This document shows, in pieces, positions 38,781-54,221 of a stretch of 64,000 bases of DNA. The stretch spans positions 52,501-116,500 of the forward strand of contig JACVTC010000058.1 of NCBI GenBank assembly GCA_016946835.1, written 5' to 3'. The DNA is from Neocallimastix lanati (nom. inval.). Taxonomy: Eukaryota; Neocallimastigomycota; Neocallimastigomycetes; Neocallimastigales; Neocallimastigaceae. The translations under genes were made by a program, and so were the position numbers. Within the stretch, counting starts at the first letter, position 1. Each line of letters begins with the position of its first letter. The notes under the pieces were generated by a model. That model had not been told where the DNA came from, made no database searches, and saw nothing but the letters and a program-made list of their open reading frames with translations.

Positions 38781-40004
38781 ATTACCTTTTATTATTATTA
38801 TCAATATTATTATTATTTTTGATATTTTTTATTATATAAATTGATATAATATATTATCATTAATATTTATATTTTTTAATACTATTTTACCTTAATTATG
38901 AAGATAAAAATATTAATATTTATCTTAATATATAAAATTTATTTATATTTTGTAAAATTTAAATGATACACTGTGTATTTTTCATTGAATAGTAAATAAA
39001 CTTATTTAAAAAATAATAAAATCCATAAAAGATATTCAGTGTTAATATGTATTTTTATTTTTATTTTTTATTTTTTCTATATGAAATTAATATTTTTCTG
39101 ATACATATTTATTTTTATACTTGTTTTTTTTTTATTACACAGTTTTATAAAAAATTTATGTTGAAGAATAATAATATAAATATATATTTGTAGTTTTTTT
39201 TTTATTAAAACTTAATGTTGCGTTGATTATTACTTATATTTATAGAAATATTGTTTATTATAAATCTTTTTATATAGAATTAACTAATTAATACATTCTT
39301 ATAGATATTAATATTATTATTTATTGTTTATTATGATAATATATTAATATATATTATAAATATATTTAATTATTTATATTTGTTTGATTTAATTTAATTT
39401 AATTTAATTTAATAATATTTAATAATATTTAATTTAATTTAATAATATTTAATTTATTTTTTTTATATTCAGTCAATTTAAATTTTTTTTTTTTTCAATT
39501 ATTAGTATAGAACATATTCTTTTTTTTCCTTTTTCCTTTTTGATTCCTTTAATTTTTTTTTTTTTTTCATCTAAAAATTTTAAAATTTAATTAAGTATAA
39601 TATTCTAACTTATTTTAATGTAATATAGTTAATTAATAATAACTTATATTTATAATATTTTATAAGACAAAAATAATTTAATAATAAACCAAAATTTAGT
39701 AATAGAAAATAAATAAGTGAATAAAATTATAATTTAAATAAATTAGATTATATATGAAAAATTTATGTAAAGAAAAATTTTATTTTGTGTAGGTGTAAAA
39801 ATTAATATTTTTTTAATATATAAAATGGTTATTTAACAACAAAGTGTCCTAATTAACTTTTTTTTGTTGTTGTTATTGTCATACCTAGAATTCTAAAAAA
39901 AAATTAAAGAGTATTCATTCATTTTGATATGGATTAAAAGATCTTTCTTTTTGATGGATCAGAAAATTCTATTAAATATTTATCTATTATTATTATAATT
40001 ATTA

Positions 40005-40264
<260 letters not shown>

Positions 40265-40769
40265 TATAACATACTTAAATATATGATTAATTAATTTTGA
40301 TGTTGTTTATTTATTTTTCTTATATGGAATTAAACCTCCTCTAATTCTAATGTTAATATTACAGTGAGCATTTTTTGTATTTAATTATTCATCATTTGTT
40401 GGTTTGGGACTCTTATATATATTATATATATATTATATAATTTATATTAAAAATTTTTTAAATTTTTAAAAAATTATTGTGTATAATAAAATTGATTAGG
40501 CAGTTAAAAAAGCTTATTTATATTTATGAATTATTATTATCATTATTATTATTATTTTTCAAAACGTAATATGATTTATAAAGAGAATTTTTACTATAAA
40601 AAAGAGTGTTTTCCTTTCTTTTTTTTTAATTTTTTTTATTTATTTATTTACTGTGATAAATAAAAACAAATTAATTAAATATTTTTAGTAATTAATCTAT
40701 TAATAAAAAAAAATATTATTCCATAAAAACCAGCTTTAAATAAGAACAATTTTCATAAATAATAAAATA

Positions 40770-41129
40770 ATGGCAAACTCTGATGTTTTATATGGTGACA
40801 AATATATAGATGTTACAAATAATGAAATAATTTTAAAGAAATACTACTTTCCAACCAAAAAATCTAAGAATGTTTCTCTTTCAGATATTGAATATATTTG
40901 TACTGATGAAGAATACGGTGTAAAGCCTATTAACCTCAAATTATGGGGAATAGGTTTAAATAATATTTATTGGGCTTGGGGTAGTGATGGATTAAGTCGC
41001 CCTAAATATAATTATATTATTAAAGTACGTAATTCAAATCCACAATGTGGTTTTTCTGTAGAAAATCCTGAGGAATTCTATAAAGTCATTCAATCCAAAG
41101 GTATTCAAGGTATAAAGAAAGAAAATTAA
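40770..41129 (+). CDS. Small PH-like domain protein, unknown function
   Basis: An intact 119-residue protein with no signal peptide or membrane segment. The N-terminal half (VLYGDKYIDVTNNEIILKKY ... SDIEYI) and the later GLNNIYWAWGSDG and VENPEEFYKVI look like the small PH-like proteins common in bacteria. In these, a beta-sandwich ends in a helix reading 'NPEEF...I'. This assignment is from memory of the pattern, not a search. Codon use and composition are clearly coding compared with the AT-rich surroundings. The upstream 40 bases are A-rich like those of other starts here. No neighbour within 2 kb suggests a role. A bacterial origin by transfer is possible, as anaerobic gut fungi carry many such genes, but is not shown by the sequence. 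Confidence 0.7.
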   Translation: MANSDVLYGDKYIDVTNNEIILKKYYFPTKKSKNVSLSDIEYICTDEEYGVKPINLKLWGIGLNNIYWAWGSDGLSRPKYNYIIKVRNSNPQCGFSVENPEEFYKVIQSKGIQGIKKEN

Positions 41130-43010
<1,881 letters not shown>

Positions 43011-43012
<2 letters not shown>

Positions 43013-44640
43013 ATATATAATGGTAAATAGAATTAGATAATATTTCACAAATAGCTCTTACTGGTGAACGAACCTTTAATTCTAAGGTAACACCTATTGA
43101 GAATTCGTAGATACTTGCACGAGCGATACATGAAATTCCACCGGCAAAGGTACTAATTAATAATAAAACATAAGTATTAGCTCTATCTTCTTCTACTATA
43201 TCAGAGTTTTCACATTGAATCATACCTAACATTTCAGCATCACTACTTATAGTCTCTATTGGATTATTAATTATTTAAATAATAAGATATATAAATAAAT
43301 ATAATAAATATTTATGCTAATTAATATATATATATATTATCTTTATATTTATTACATAAAAAGCAAAATAATAATAGATATATTTTCTATTTTGTTTTAA
43401 AACAAAAATATGAAATGATAAATTTACTCTTTAAATGAAGCAGATACAGTTAACATATAAGTTTCAACAATTTCGTTGGAATTTCATCCCAAGCCTTTTG
43501 GAAGTTAACTATGAAGGCTGGAGAAACATAGTCACCAATACTTAAATCTATGTCTTTAAGCTAATTATTAATTAAAATTAATAAAAAAAATTTTTTTTAA
43601 TAACCAATTTTTTTTAATCAAGTAAAAGATTATTAATAGATGCATACTTTGTATTCATCTTCATAACCTTCAGAATCAATTTCACCAGTAGATAGATCAC
43701 AATATTTAACAATGATTTTCAATAAATAAGAAAAGGTTATTAAAAATATATACATTTAATATGATTAATATTTAATAAAAAAAAATTTTTTAATATATTT
43801 TTAAAACTATAGTATTTAAAATCAAAATATTTATTTTATAAAATTTATGGAATTCAAAATAAAATTTTTCCTGATGGAGTGTATTATTGTGATCTCTTGT
43901 AAACAACATAAATTTTTTCTTGTTTGCCTTAAAGTAATTGGTTTCATGGAATACATTGGCTGTAATAAATCTATATTTTCGTCATCTTGTGAAAACGATA
44001 TCCATAATAATGTTGACATTATCTAATACAGAATTGTTTAAAGTATTTCTACAATTGAATTGTGAAAAAAAAAATAATAATGATACATATACAAATAAAA
44101 AAATAAATATAAAATAAAATATGTAATTTTTAAATATTATATATTTTTAAAATAAAATATTTATCATAATATCATAATATAATATAAAACTTATTTAGTT
44201 GTGCTGATCTTATATTCCAAGAAGCTATTGTTTTCCAACAATATATTCAATTTCTAATTTAGTTTATGGAATTAAAGCAGAAGAAATGAATAATTTACTT
44301 AAAGTAGTTAATTGGAAATGGAAGCTCTTCCATTTCCAAAGCAAGTTGTGATTGTGGATCAATGATTTCAATCATAGTACTCTTCTTCGGAGATGATTTT
44401 TTAGCAGAGCTCATAGCTGATGAAGCTAAGATGCCAAAGTCGTAATCTTAATAATGTAATTGTTCAGACATTTCTTGAGTCTTAGTAATAACTGGAATCT
44501 TAGAATTATCAAATACGGTCTCATGAAGAGCTTTGTCTTCCATGTATTCTTGTAAGCTACTTTCAAGGTAGTTCAAATAGTAAATGTCTTCTATTAAAAA
44601 AATTAACAGTAATATATGTATTAATATCATTGAATTTTAA
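43011..44640 (-). pseudogene. SEC21: Coatomer gamma subunit (COPI), C-terminal appendage region, broken copy
   Basis: A functional protein would be the gamma subunit of the COPI vesicle coat. In minus-strand order: 44630-44440 (ESSLQEYMEDKALHETVFDN, linker before the appendage), 44430-44280 (SAMSSAKKSSPKKS ... LALEMEELPF), 44020-43850 (FTRDHNNTLHQEKFYFEF), 43715-43645 (TGEIDSEGYEDEYK, very characteristic), 43556-43440 (IGDYVSPAFIVNFQKAWDEI) and 43256-43011 (EMLGMIQCENSD ... TFAGGISCIARASIY ... VTLELKVRSPVRAICEIL). Pieces are separated by intron-like spacers, so this is a duplicated gene, not a retrocopy. It carries stops (e.g. after EQLHY), a likely one-base loss near 43475 that interrupts EIVETYMLTVSASFKE, and frame changes in the 44.0 kb exon. 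The N-terminal trunk domain is absent. Confidence 0.8.
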
Positions 44641-44649
44641 TCAAATAAG

Positions 44650-45000
44650 TAAATTTTATTTTATTTTATTTTATTTTATTCAATCTGTACTCTATATTTA
44701 ATATTCTACTTTTTATTTTTTTTCATTTTATTTTATTTTATTTTATTTTATTCAATCTGTAATTTATATTCATATTCTACTATTTATTTTATTTTATTAT
44801 ATTTTATTTTATTTTATTTTATTTTATTCAATCTGTAATTTATATTCATAATCTACTATTTATTTTATTTTATTTTATTTTATTTTATTTTATTTTATTT
44901 TATTTTATTTTATTTTATTTTATTTTATTTTATTCAATCTGTATTTTATATATATATATTTCAACTCTTTATTTTATTTTATTTTATTTTATTTTATTTA
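44650..45000. repeat. (ATTTT)n tracts punctuated by CAATCTGTA words
   Basis: Four to five units of 80-110 bp: (ATTTT)n, then TTCAATCTGTAATTTATATT, then a short TCTACTATTT-like spacer. Confidence 0.85.
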
Positions 45001-45089
45001 ATTCAATTTAATTTTAAATTTATTATTTATATATTTATTGTTTTTCAAATGATTTTTTATAATTTTAAACACAATATTTTAATATTTAT

Positions 45090-45905
45090 TCTAGGGAAAA
45101 ATTTTTTTTTTGTATTATTAGATAAAGATTTTTCAAAATCACGATGCAAATTAATTGGCGTAATTATAGAATTGTTACTAAATATGTTAGAAGTTTTCGT
45201 TATTTTATTAAATAATACTTCCAAAGTAACTTGTTTCCTATTTTTAATATATAGAAAGAAGTAGCATAAAATCTATTTAACTCTAGAACATAGTTTTAAT
45301 TATAATTACTTGATAAATAAATTTTGGTGATACATAAAATAAACCATTGGAAAATATATCTTCATTATAATGTGCAAATAGTTTAATTTGGAATGGGGAC
45401 TGTAAAATTATTAGATTAACATATTTGAATATCATAAAATCCTCACCTCTTGTTGCTTTGTACTATTCTGATCATAAATTTCATTAAATATTGTTATATC
45501 AGTACTTAATTGTTTGTTTATACTTCTTATTATTTAAGATCTATTTGTACTATATTTAGGGAATATGAAACCCATTTCTTGAGAAACTTTATTAAATATA
45601 CTCTTAGATTTTAAATCCAAAGGAATTGGATTTTAATTTTATGTTTTGCGTAAATATATCAAATTCTTTTTCAAGATGATTATGTAAACTTTCATAATTT
45701 AAAATGTTATTTTTATTTTTTTAAAATAGAAAAGAATTACATTTATTTAAAGTTTTATATTCAATACATCAATGTACTTTTGAATTATCTTTCTTTTTTT
45801 TTTTAGATGAAAAAATATATTTATATTTTTTGTTGATGATAATTTGTTTTTTTCCTCGATTGATTTCATTAATTCCAATTTTTATGGTTTCTTCCAATTT
45901 TAATT
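45090..45905 (-). pseudogene. MULE transposase fragment (second copy)
   Basis: Minus-strand text matches the transposase at 15.9-17.3 kb: NYESLHNHLEKEFDIF (about 45685) versus ESLHNHPGNEYTV; SPFQIKLFAHYNEDIFSNG (about 45365-45420) versus SPFQAKLFKKYNNDIFVDG; and VLFNKITKTSN ... HRDFEKSL (about 45110-45230) versus MLFNKLKQNSN ... HCDFEKGI. Many stops and frameshifts. The first catalytic Asp (DG) is altered to NG and the second motif reads HRDFE. The C-terminal third is absent. Confidence 0.75.
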
Positions 45906-46134
45906 AAATTTTCTAATAAGTATATTTAATTATATATACTTTAAAAGTATTTAAAAAATTACTTAATTTTTTTTTTTTTTTTTTTAATATTTAGAAAAAA
46001 TAAAAAATATATGAAAATATATATAATTGTTTGTTATTAATATTAAAATATTTAATTATTTATTATTTTTAGTATCTATTCTGAAAAAATTATTATTATT
46101 ATTATTCAGTTTTTTTAAAAATAAAATTATTTAT

Positions 46135-46603
46135 TTGAATGTGTTGCATTTGCCAATATGGCTTTTTTATTTGTTGCTTAACGCCATAAAACTTTTAATA
46201 TGTTTTTAATGTTATTTTTTACAAATAAATATATTATAATCAGGTATAGAAATAAATAAAATTGTGATATTAAAAATATAAAATATTTTAAATATTTTCT
46301 TAATTACTTCGTAACAAAAAAGACTGAAAAAAATTAATATTAATTTATTTATAATTAAATTAAATTTAAATAATAACAATAAGCACTAAATAATTAAATA
46401 TAAATAAAAAATAATTAAAAAAATGTTTTATTTTTTAATATATAAAAAATAAAAATATTTTCTTGAAAACCTTTTATATTTAAAAATTTAAATATTAAAA
46501 AAAAAAAAAAAACTGAGCAATTAATACTAATTTATTCAGAATAAATAATTAAATAAATAGTTAAATAAAATCGTTAATTATTAAATAAATATTTTCTTTT
46601 TAA

Positions 46604-46635
<32 letters not shown>

Positions 46636-46815
46636 TTTTTAAAAAATACTTTATAATTAAATAAAAGAAGGAAATCTTAAAATATAAAAGTTTACATAAT
46701 TATCTTGAAAAAGAATTTGATGCATCTATATTGATTGTATAAAATTAAATTAAAGATGAAATTAGAAAAAGTTCAATTATTTTGAGTATAAAAAACCTAA
46801 TTGTTTTTCCATTTT
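46135..46815 (+). mobile_element. MULE 5' fragment (third copy), head-to-head with the previous one
   Basis: It begins GTGTTGCATTTGCCAA, like the left terminal repeat at 14.28 kb (GAGTTGCATTTCCCCAAG), with TTAACGCCATAAAACTTTTA near 46182 like the CGCCATAAAATTTAATAT word near 14453. Near 46675-46790, GAAATCTTAAAATATAAAAG followed by TTACATAATTATC matches the start of the transposase coding region at about 16098. The fragment stops where the minus-strand LINE begins. Confidence 0.6.
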
Positions 46816-46827
46816 TTAAAGTATCTA

Positions 46828-48130
46828 ACCTGAGTAATTGCACATTTAGATGAAAGAGAAGGAATGTTAAGTTCTTTAGAAACACAATAAAGAGATGTAA
46901 AACTATTCCCATTAGAAAATCCTTAAATCCTCTATAATCCTGAATTAACTAGTGTCTGTGCCCTTCTCGTTCTTTCTTGGTTTGATCCAAGTAGAGATGC
47001 ATAATACGAAATTTCTTAAGTTGAGCTCTTGTTGGAGCACATAATATAATGTCATCTTCATAGAGACCTCAAAAAACAAAGTTTATCACCAATAGAGATT
47101 TCATATTTATCACAATTATTAAAAATGTCATTAATAAACAAGTTAAATAAAATTGGTGAGAGGGGACAGCCTTGACAAACACATTTCTTAATACTAAATG
47201 ATTCCGATAATTGTTCATTAACCCTTACAAAAGCCTTGGAATATAAAGTATATTCAATAAATTTATAGCACTTAAACCTCTAATACCTCAATGATGAATT
47301 TTCATTAAAACATTATATATGGGAAATAGAGTCATTCGCCTTTTTAAAGTCCAAAAAGCAAGATGAGCATCTTTATTTTCAAATTTTCGTTTCTGATATA
47401 TAATTCTTAATGAAGTGTAAAGATTTATATATTCATCTCTATTACGAAATCCATGTTCAGGTCTAATAAATCCTTTATCAATTCCATATTTAGAGATTCT
47501 ATTAGCCATGATTTTTGCTATAATTTTTAACTCATTATGGATAAGAGAGATGCCATGATAGTTATTATAATCTGATGGATAGCCCTTTTTATGAATAGAA
47601 ATTATCGAAGATAAGATTACCTCGCTAATTTCTTTATTGCTAATATCTTAGGAAATTTCCCATTCTTGTTGCTTTGGACTCCCAGAATTCTTAAATACAT
47701 TAGAATCTTACCAGAAATCTTTAGAAAGACTATGACCTGAAGAATCCTTCCCTATAAATTTGTAATGAGAATGCCAAGCTTTTAATATTTCATCTGTAGA
47801 AGATACTAATTCATTATAATTGCTTATAATAGGATGTGAGACCACGAAAGATTGATTGCTTATTTTTGCGTTCTTTTTTTACTCATTTCCATACTTTTCT
47901 ACTATCATTTTTAAGAGCTAACGAACATCCAATTCTAATCCTATAAATATTCTTTTTTCCTAAATTTGTTACATTTTTTATAAGTTGATTCATATAGTCT
48001 ATTGTACGAGTCAGCATTTTTTTACAAATTCATTGGAATCACTTGCAGATTTATAACCCTTAACTTGTTTATATTTTATATGTTTTACCTTTTGAGACAA
48101 TAAAATTTTACAGGATATTCTAAATAACGC
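46828..48130 (-). mobile_element. LINE family A reverse transcriptase fragment
   Basis: Degenerate RT of a non-LTR retrotransposon, read on the minus strand: GYPSDYNNYHGISLIHNELK (about 47590-47530, the NYRGISL block), MANRISKYGIDKGFIRPEHG (47509 downward), AHLAFWTLK, then after a frame change CQGCPLSPILFNLFINDIF (about 47185-47125) and, further on, YYASLLGSNQERTRRAQTLV (about 47010-46950) and GFSNGNSFTSLYCVSKELN. Same family as the copies at 10.2-13.9 kb. Several stops and frameshifts. No 3' tail is visible, since the fragment abuts the MULE piece. Confidence 0.85.
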
Positions 48131-49440
<1,310 letters not shown>

Positions 49441-49595
49441 TTTTTTTTAGACAAGGAAGAGAATACACTTCCAGTACTTTATTAAGTAGATGAATATATT
49501 TTTATATATTATAATTATTAAAAAAAAAATACATTATATAATTAAAAGATAAAAATAAAATGTATGTAAAAGACTATGTAAAATAAAAAATAAAA

Positions 49596-49672
<77 letters not shown>

Positions 49673-50177
49673 AATTAATAATAGAAAATTTAATTTACTA
49701 AAGAATAAAAGTTAAGTTCAAAAGTTAAAAACATTTTCTGTGTGATGTATATTATGTGTAGTAACAATAATAAAACAAAGAAGTAATATCTTTAAAATAG
49801 AGAGTGTGGTATCCACTAAACTCTCCCTTGAACCACATGAAAGATCATCAAAAGTTGAATTTACTTACAATATGTTCTGTGTTCGGAATTGTTCAGTTAA
49901 TAAATGTGTATTGATGAGAATTAACAGGATTACTAACTGCGCTATTCCTTTTGCTATTTCGATACGACGTCGGCACTCTTAGTAATGAAAGTATTTTTGA
50001 TAAACCTCTCAAAAAGTAACTCAAGATAGCTAATAATTATTGTATTAGCAAGATATTCCACAAGCCCCAAAATATACGGAACAGTAGACCCCCTGTGAAC
50101 TTTTTAGGAGTTGTTCACTTAAATGTCCCCAGCATCGAATGGTAGCTCATCTAAAGCTGAAATTCCACCAAGAAGGA

Positions 50178-50190
<13 letters not shown>
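49441..50190 (-). mobile_element. Retroelement fragment, family B (copy 2)
   Basis: On the minus strand it ends with GGAAGTGTATTCTCTTCC, TTGTCTAAAA and an A run (49440-49475, seen as T/A in plus), like the element at 9.8 kb. It shares with copy 3 the block of about 30 bases around CCACTAAACTCTCCC (49815, plus strand), the GACGTCGGC word (49970), and a closing TAGCTCATCTAAAGCTGAA (about 50140). A long poly(A)/poly(T) stretch lies inside (49600-49668 plus). Non-coding or decayed. Confidence 0.55.
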
Positions 50191-50204
<14 letters not shown>

Positions 50205-50208
<4 letters not shown>

Positions 50209-50735
50209 TAGACAGGGAAGAGAATACACTTCCATAAATTTATTAATTTTATTATAAAAAAATTAAAAATAAAATAAAAGTTAAAAAATAAAAAATAAAA
50301 AAGCTCAGAAATACTATATATTTCGGCAAGTTGTACTATTCGGGAATTTTCCCTTCCTAACAAATAAAAAAGTAATAAAACTTAGAAGTAACATCTTTAA
50401 AATAGAGATAGTGTGGTGTCCACTAAACTCTCCCGGGATTTATCATTTATTGAACTTTTAAGGCGGGATTCACCCTTTGTGGAAATAGATGATGATCCTG
50501 TATTATCATTATGCCTTATCAGTACGACGTCGACGCTCTTGGTTAAGTTTGGTAATTTGGAATACCTATCAAATAATAGCTCAAACGAACTACTTACAAT
50601 AGGTATTGCGCTAGTTAAGAATTCCGCCAAGCCCACAATTTTTGGAAGTAGTTCATTTAATTGTCTCTGTTCCCCACTATCGAAATGTAGCTCATTTAAA
50701 GCTAAAGTTTAACCAAGAAGGAACAAATATATATA
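50205..50735 (-). mobile_element. Retroelement fragment, family B (copy 3, in tandem with copy 2)
   Basis: Same order as copy 2: 3' hairpin word GGAAGTGTATTCTCTTCC (minus strand, 50215-50235), CCACTAAACTCTCCC (50418), TACGACGTCGACGCTC (50522), TAGCTCATTTAAAGCTAAA (50690), then ACCAAGAAGGAA in both. A minus-strand frame stays open from 50636 to 50397 (GLAEFLTSAIPIVSSSFELL and so on) but matches no family I know, and a plus-strand frame is open over the same DNA. Coding status undecided. Confidence 0.5.
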
Positions 50736-50784
50736 TAATGATTGATATAATCATTAAAATCAGAAATAGAGTTATAGGAAGAGT

Positions 50785-51190
50785 AATTTATCCATGATGA
50801 AACTATTACTCTTTCTCAATTAGAAAATCTTAGTGTTGAATTCACAAAATTACCTCATTAGATATGGTGGTTCATTAGTTCTTGTTACTTATAAAGCTCT
50901 TTTGATGTTACCATATCAAGTTTCTATTATGAAGATGATGGAAAACTTTTGATATGGTGTTGCTATGATTCTTCCATCAGAAAGATTATTTAAAGAACTA
51001 TTAGTTGATTTTAGATATGAATTTACTCAAAAGGAATTAAACGATGTTGAAGAAGGAATATATAAATATAACCCATTTATGAAATTTTCATATTCTAAAG
51101 TATTAGAATAAGAAGGAAGTAAGGAAAGATTCCTTACTTTATTGGCAAATAAAATGTTAAAACACTTTAAGAATACATTAAAGAAAATTT
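50785..51190 (+). pseudogene. Partial copy of the nearby glycosyltransferase-like gene
   Basis: Fragment matching the last exon of the minus-strand gene at 52.5-54.2 kb but on the plus strand: TITLSQLENLSVEFTKLPH (cf. ATITLPQLENLGVEFTKLPH), then after a one-base loss RYGGSLVLVTYKALLMLPYQ, MKMMENF and, past a TGA in place of the Arg codon, YGVAMILPSERLFKELL and FRYEFTQKELNDVE. The ending differs (KYNPFMKFSYSKVLE, then a stop), so the parent may be another paralogue. Not functional. Confidence 0.85.
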
Positions 51191-51368
51191 AAAAAAAAAA
51201 AAAAAAAAAATTTAAAAACAAAAAAAAAAAAATTAAAAAAAAAAAAAAATTCAAAAACAAAAAAAAAAAAAATTTATAAAAAAAAAAAAAAAAAAAAAGA
51301 GTTTTTAAAAAGTCTAAATAGTCTACTGGAATCCACATTTAATTAGTCCAATCCAAAAAATAAAAAAT

Positions 51369-51421
<53 letters not shown>

Positions 51422-51990
51422 AAGAAAAAAATGTGAATATTTTAAAAATAAACCTTGAAATAAATTTTTTTAAACCAAATTTAAATTTCTTATATATACT
51501 TAATTGATCTTTGTTATGGATATTAGTAATAACCTTAACTTTATCTGAATTTATATTCACAGAATGTTATTCAATATATGTGCACACTTATTAACAAAGT
51601 AAAATAAAGAAATAACATTAATTATAATTAAAAGTAGTTAAAAAATTTTAAAAAATTTTAAAATAAATTGTTTTAATATTTCATTTATTTATTAATTTAT
51701 TTATTTATTTATTTATTTTTATTAACTCTTTTTTAATATATATATAATTATTTTAATATTTTATATAATTTAATTTACCTTTAACTTTTTTAGAATATTT
51801 GAAATTAAAAATACCTTAATTTATATAAAATTTGATTATTTATGTATATAAATATATATATTTTTTAACTATATTACTAATAGTAATACTAAAATTATTA
51901 TTGCTTATAATCAATAAAAATTTGAAAATTTTTATTTGCTTTAATAATTTCAATTTTTATTATAATTACTTTTTAAATTTCCTTTTATTT

Positions 51991-52046
<56 letters not shown>

Positions 52047-52518
52047 CATTTTTTATTTATATATATATATAATAAAATATGTCATATTGTTTTTAATTAA
52101 TTATTTTTAAAATATGTAATCATATGTTTTTTAAATTTTTTTTGATATTTTTTAAAAAATAAAAATAATTTTCTTTATTTTGATAATTTTGATAAGAGAA
52201 ATATTATTAGTATTATAACTTTATTTTTTATTATTTTTATTTTTGATAATATATTAAGTATTTCATTTCAGTTTTTCTGTTTTCACGTTTAATATTTTGT
52301 ACTTTTAAATAGGTATATGTATATTAATCGAAATTAGAATTATAAATAATAATCAATATTATTTATATTTTTATCAACTTTTTTTTTTAGATATATATAA
52401 AACTCTAAATTAAAATAATAAATAATAATCAATATTATTTAAAAGATTTCTCTCTTTTTTTCTCAATTTTTTAGTTTTTTACCATTAATTATTTCATTTT
52501 TCAAATTTTAACCTGTAG
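51191..52518. other. Homopolymer-rich intergenic DNA
   Basis: Four poly(A) runs interrupted by single or few bases (51190-51300), another at 51369-51420, and a poly(T) run at 52000-52046. No gene seen. The short frames here are artefacts of homopolymers. Confidence 0.7.
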
Positions 52519-54221
52519 TTATATACTTTTATTTTTATAATTATAGAAATAATTAGCGTTACATAATGGTTTTTCATTTATAATCATATTTTCAGAAGGA
52601 ATAATATCTAAAACTTCAGCCCATAATGTTAAAGCTTTCTTTTCATATTTCACCATAAATTCCTTAACTTGTCTTTTCTTGGCATCAAAATCAGTATTCT
52701 CTATAATTGATGGTAAATCTTCCCATTTGTCGAAGTAAACAAACAAATCCTTAAATTCACTATTATAAAATTCAACATAGTTTGAAATACCACCTTCAAC
52801 GTCGTTTAATTCCTTTTGAGTAAATTCATATCTAAAATCATCTAATAGTTCTTTAAATAATCTTTCTGATGGAAGAATCATAGCAACACCATATCTAAAG
52901 TTTTCCATCATCTTCATAATAGAAACTTGATATGGTAACATCAAAAGAGCTTTATAAGTAGCAAGAACTAATGGACCACCATATCTATGAGGTAATTTTG
53001 TGAATTCAACACCAAGATTTTCTAATTGAGGAAGAGTAATAGTTGCATCATGGCCTGAATGATCAATAAAAGCAATTTCATTATGAACTTCATTATGTTT
53101 TTCACTCATTACAGCAGGTGGAGCATAACCAATAGGTCTAATTAAATAGTACTTTGGAATAAATACTCCTTCAGTACAAGCAAAATAGGTTTCAAAAGGA
53201 TTGTTTTCAACAACAACGATATTATCATGTTCCAAGATTGCTTTTCCGAAATCTCTTAAATAATCATCTCTATTTTCTTCTTTTACAAATAAATCAAATC
53301 TAATATATTTTTTAAAATATATATATATATATTTGTTTATTTTTAATATATAATAAATGATAATTTAAATAAATAATTAAATAAAATTTAATTTTACTTA
53401 AAACTTTTATATTATGTTATTTTTTTTAAAAGTATTATGTTATTTTTTTTAAAAGAAAAAAAAATAAAAATAATAATAAAAAAACATTCTTACCTATTAG
53501 TTATTTCTAATACGATCTTTGCTCCACAAGAATCTGCATTTATAAGATAAATATATGAATCAGGTATAATATCACTAACTACAATATAATCGTATTTTCC
53601 ACACATATCCTCAACATATGATTTACATTTATCTTCTTCAAAACATTCTGGTCTTTCTTCAAAGCTATACTATTTATTTTTATATTATAAAAAAATATTT
53701 TAAAAAAAAATATATTAATAAATATATAAATCATTTATATATAAATAAATTATTTATATTTAAATTTTATAATAATTCTTTTTTCTTTTTAAATTTACCC
53801 ATGGTTCTAGTACAGTAACTTCAAAACTTAAGAGTTTAGCTATAGTACTGAAATTAGCAATTGTACCTTCATGTCTTGAGAAATATAATATTTTTGTATT
53901 CAAATAATATATTCTATGTTCTGGAATTTCAACGTTATCAAAATTAATTTTATCAATATCAAATTTGTCCTTGTTTTTATCATTTTTACTAATTGGTTCT
54001 ACATTTTCGTTCTTGCTTTCATTATTTTTACTTACAGGTTCTATATTTACTTCAACATTCTTCATATTACTACTACTATTGAACTTTTTTATATCATTGC
54101 CTTTATTTAAATCACAATTGTTATTTGTATTTTTAACTAAAGTTACTAATAATATTGAAGATAACAATATTACTATTAAAACTTTAAATATAATTTCATT
54201 ATTTTTACGCATTTTTATCAA
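52519..54221 (-). CDS. Type II membrane glycosyltransferase-like protein (three exons)
   Basis: Probably a Golgi glycosyltransferase; donor and acceptor unknown. Exons (minus strand): 54221-53799, 53669-53494 and 53299-52519, with GTAAAT...ATAG and GTAAGA...TTAG introns. They total 1380 nt, 459 residues without interruption. A short basic N-terminus precedes a single membrane anchor (about residues 12-31, FKVLIVILLSSILLVTLV). Then comes a polar stem with ISKN/VSKN repeats and a globular domain from about 95 (RIYYLNTKILYFSRHEG). The exon 2/3 junction gives VLEITNRFDLFV, and later come VVENNPFETYFACTEGV, YLIRPIGYAPP, and LPHRYGGPLVLATYKALLML. The 'TNRFD ... NNP.E ... RPIG' order recalls a fungal GT family, but I cannot name it securely. 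A broken paralogous fragment lies at 50.8-51.2 kb on the other strand. Confidence 0.75.

Noticed and set aside
45049-45264. Plus-strand 71-residue protein
   Set aside because: It is antisense to the minus-strand MULE transposase remnant.
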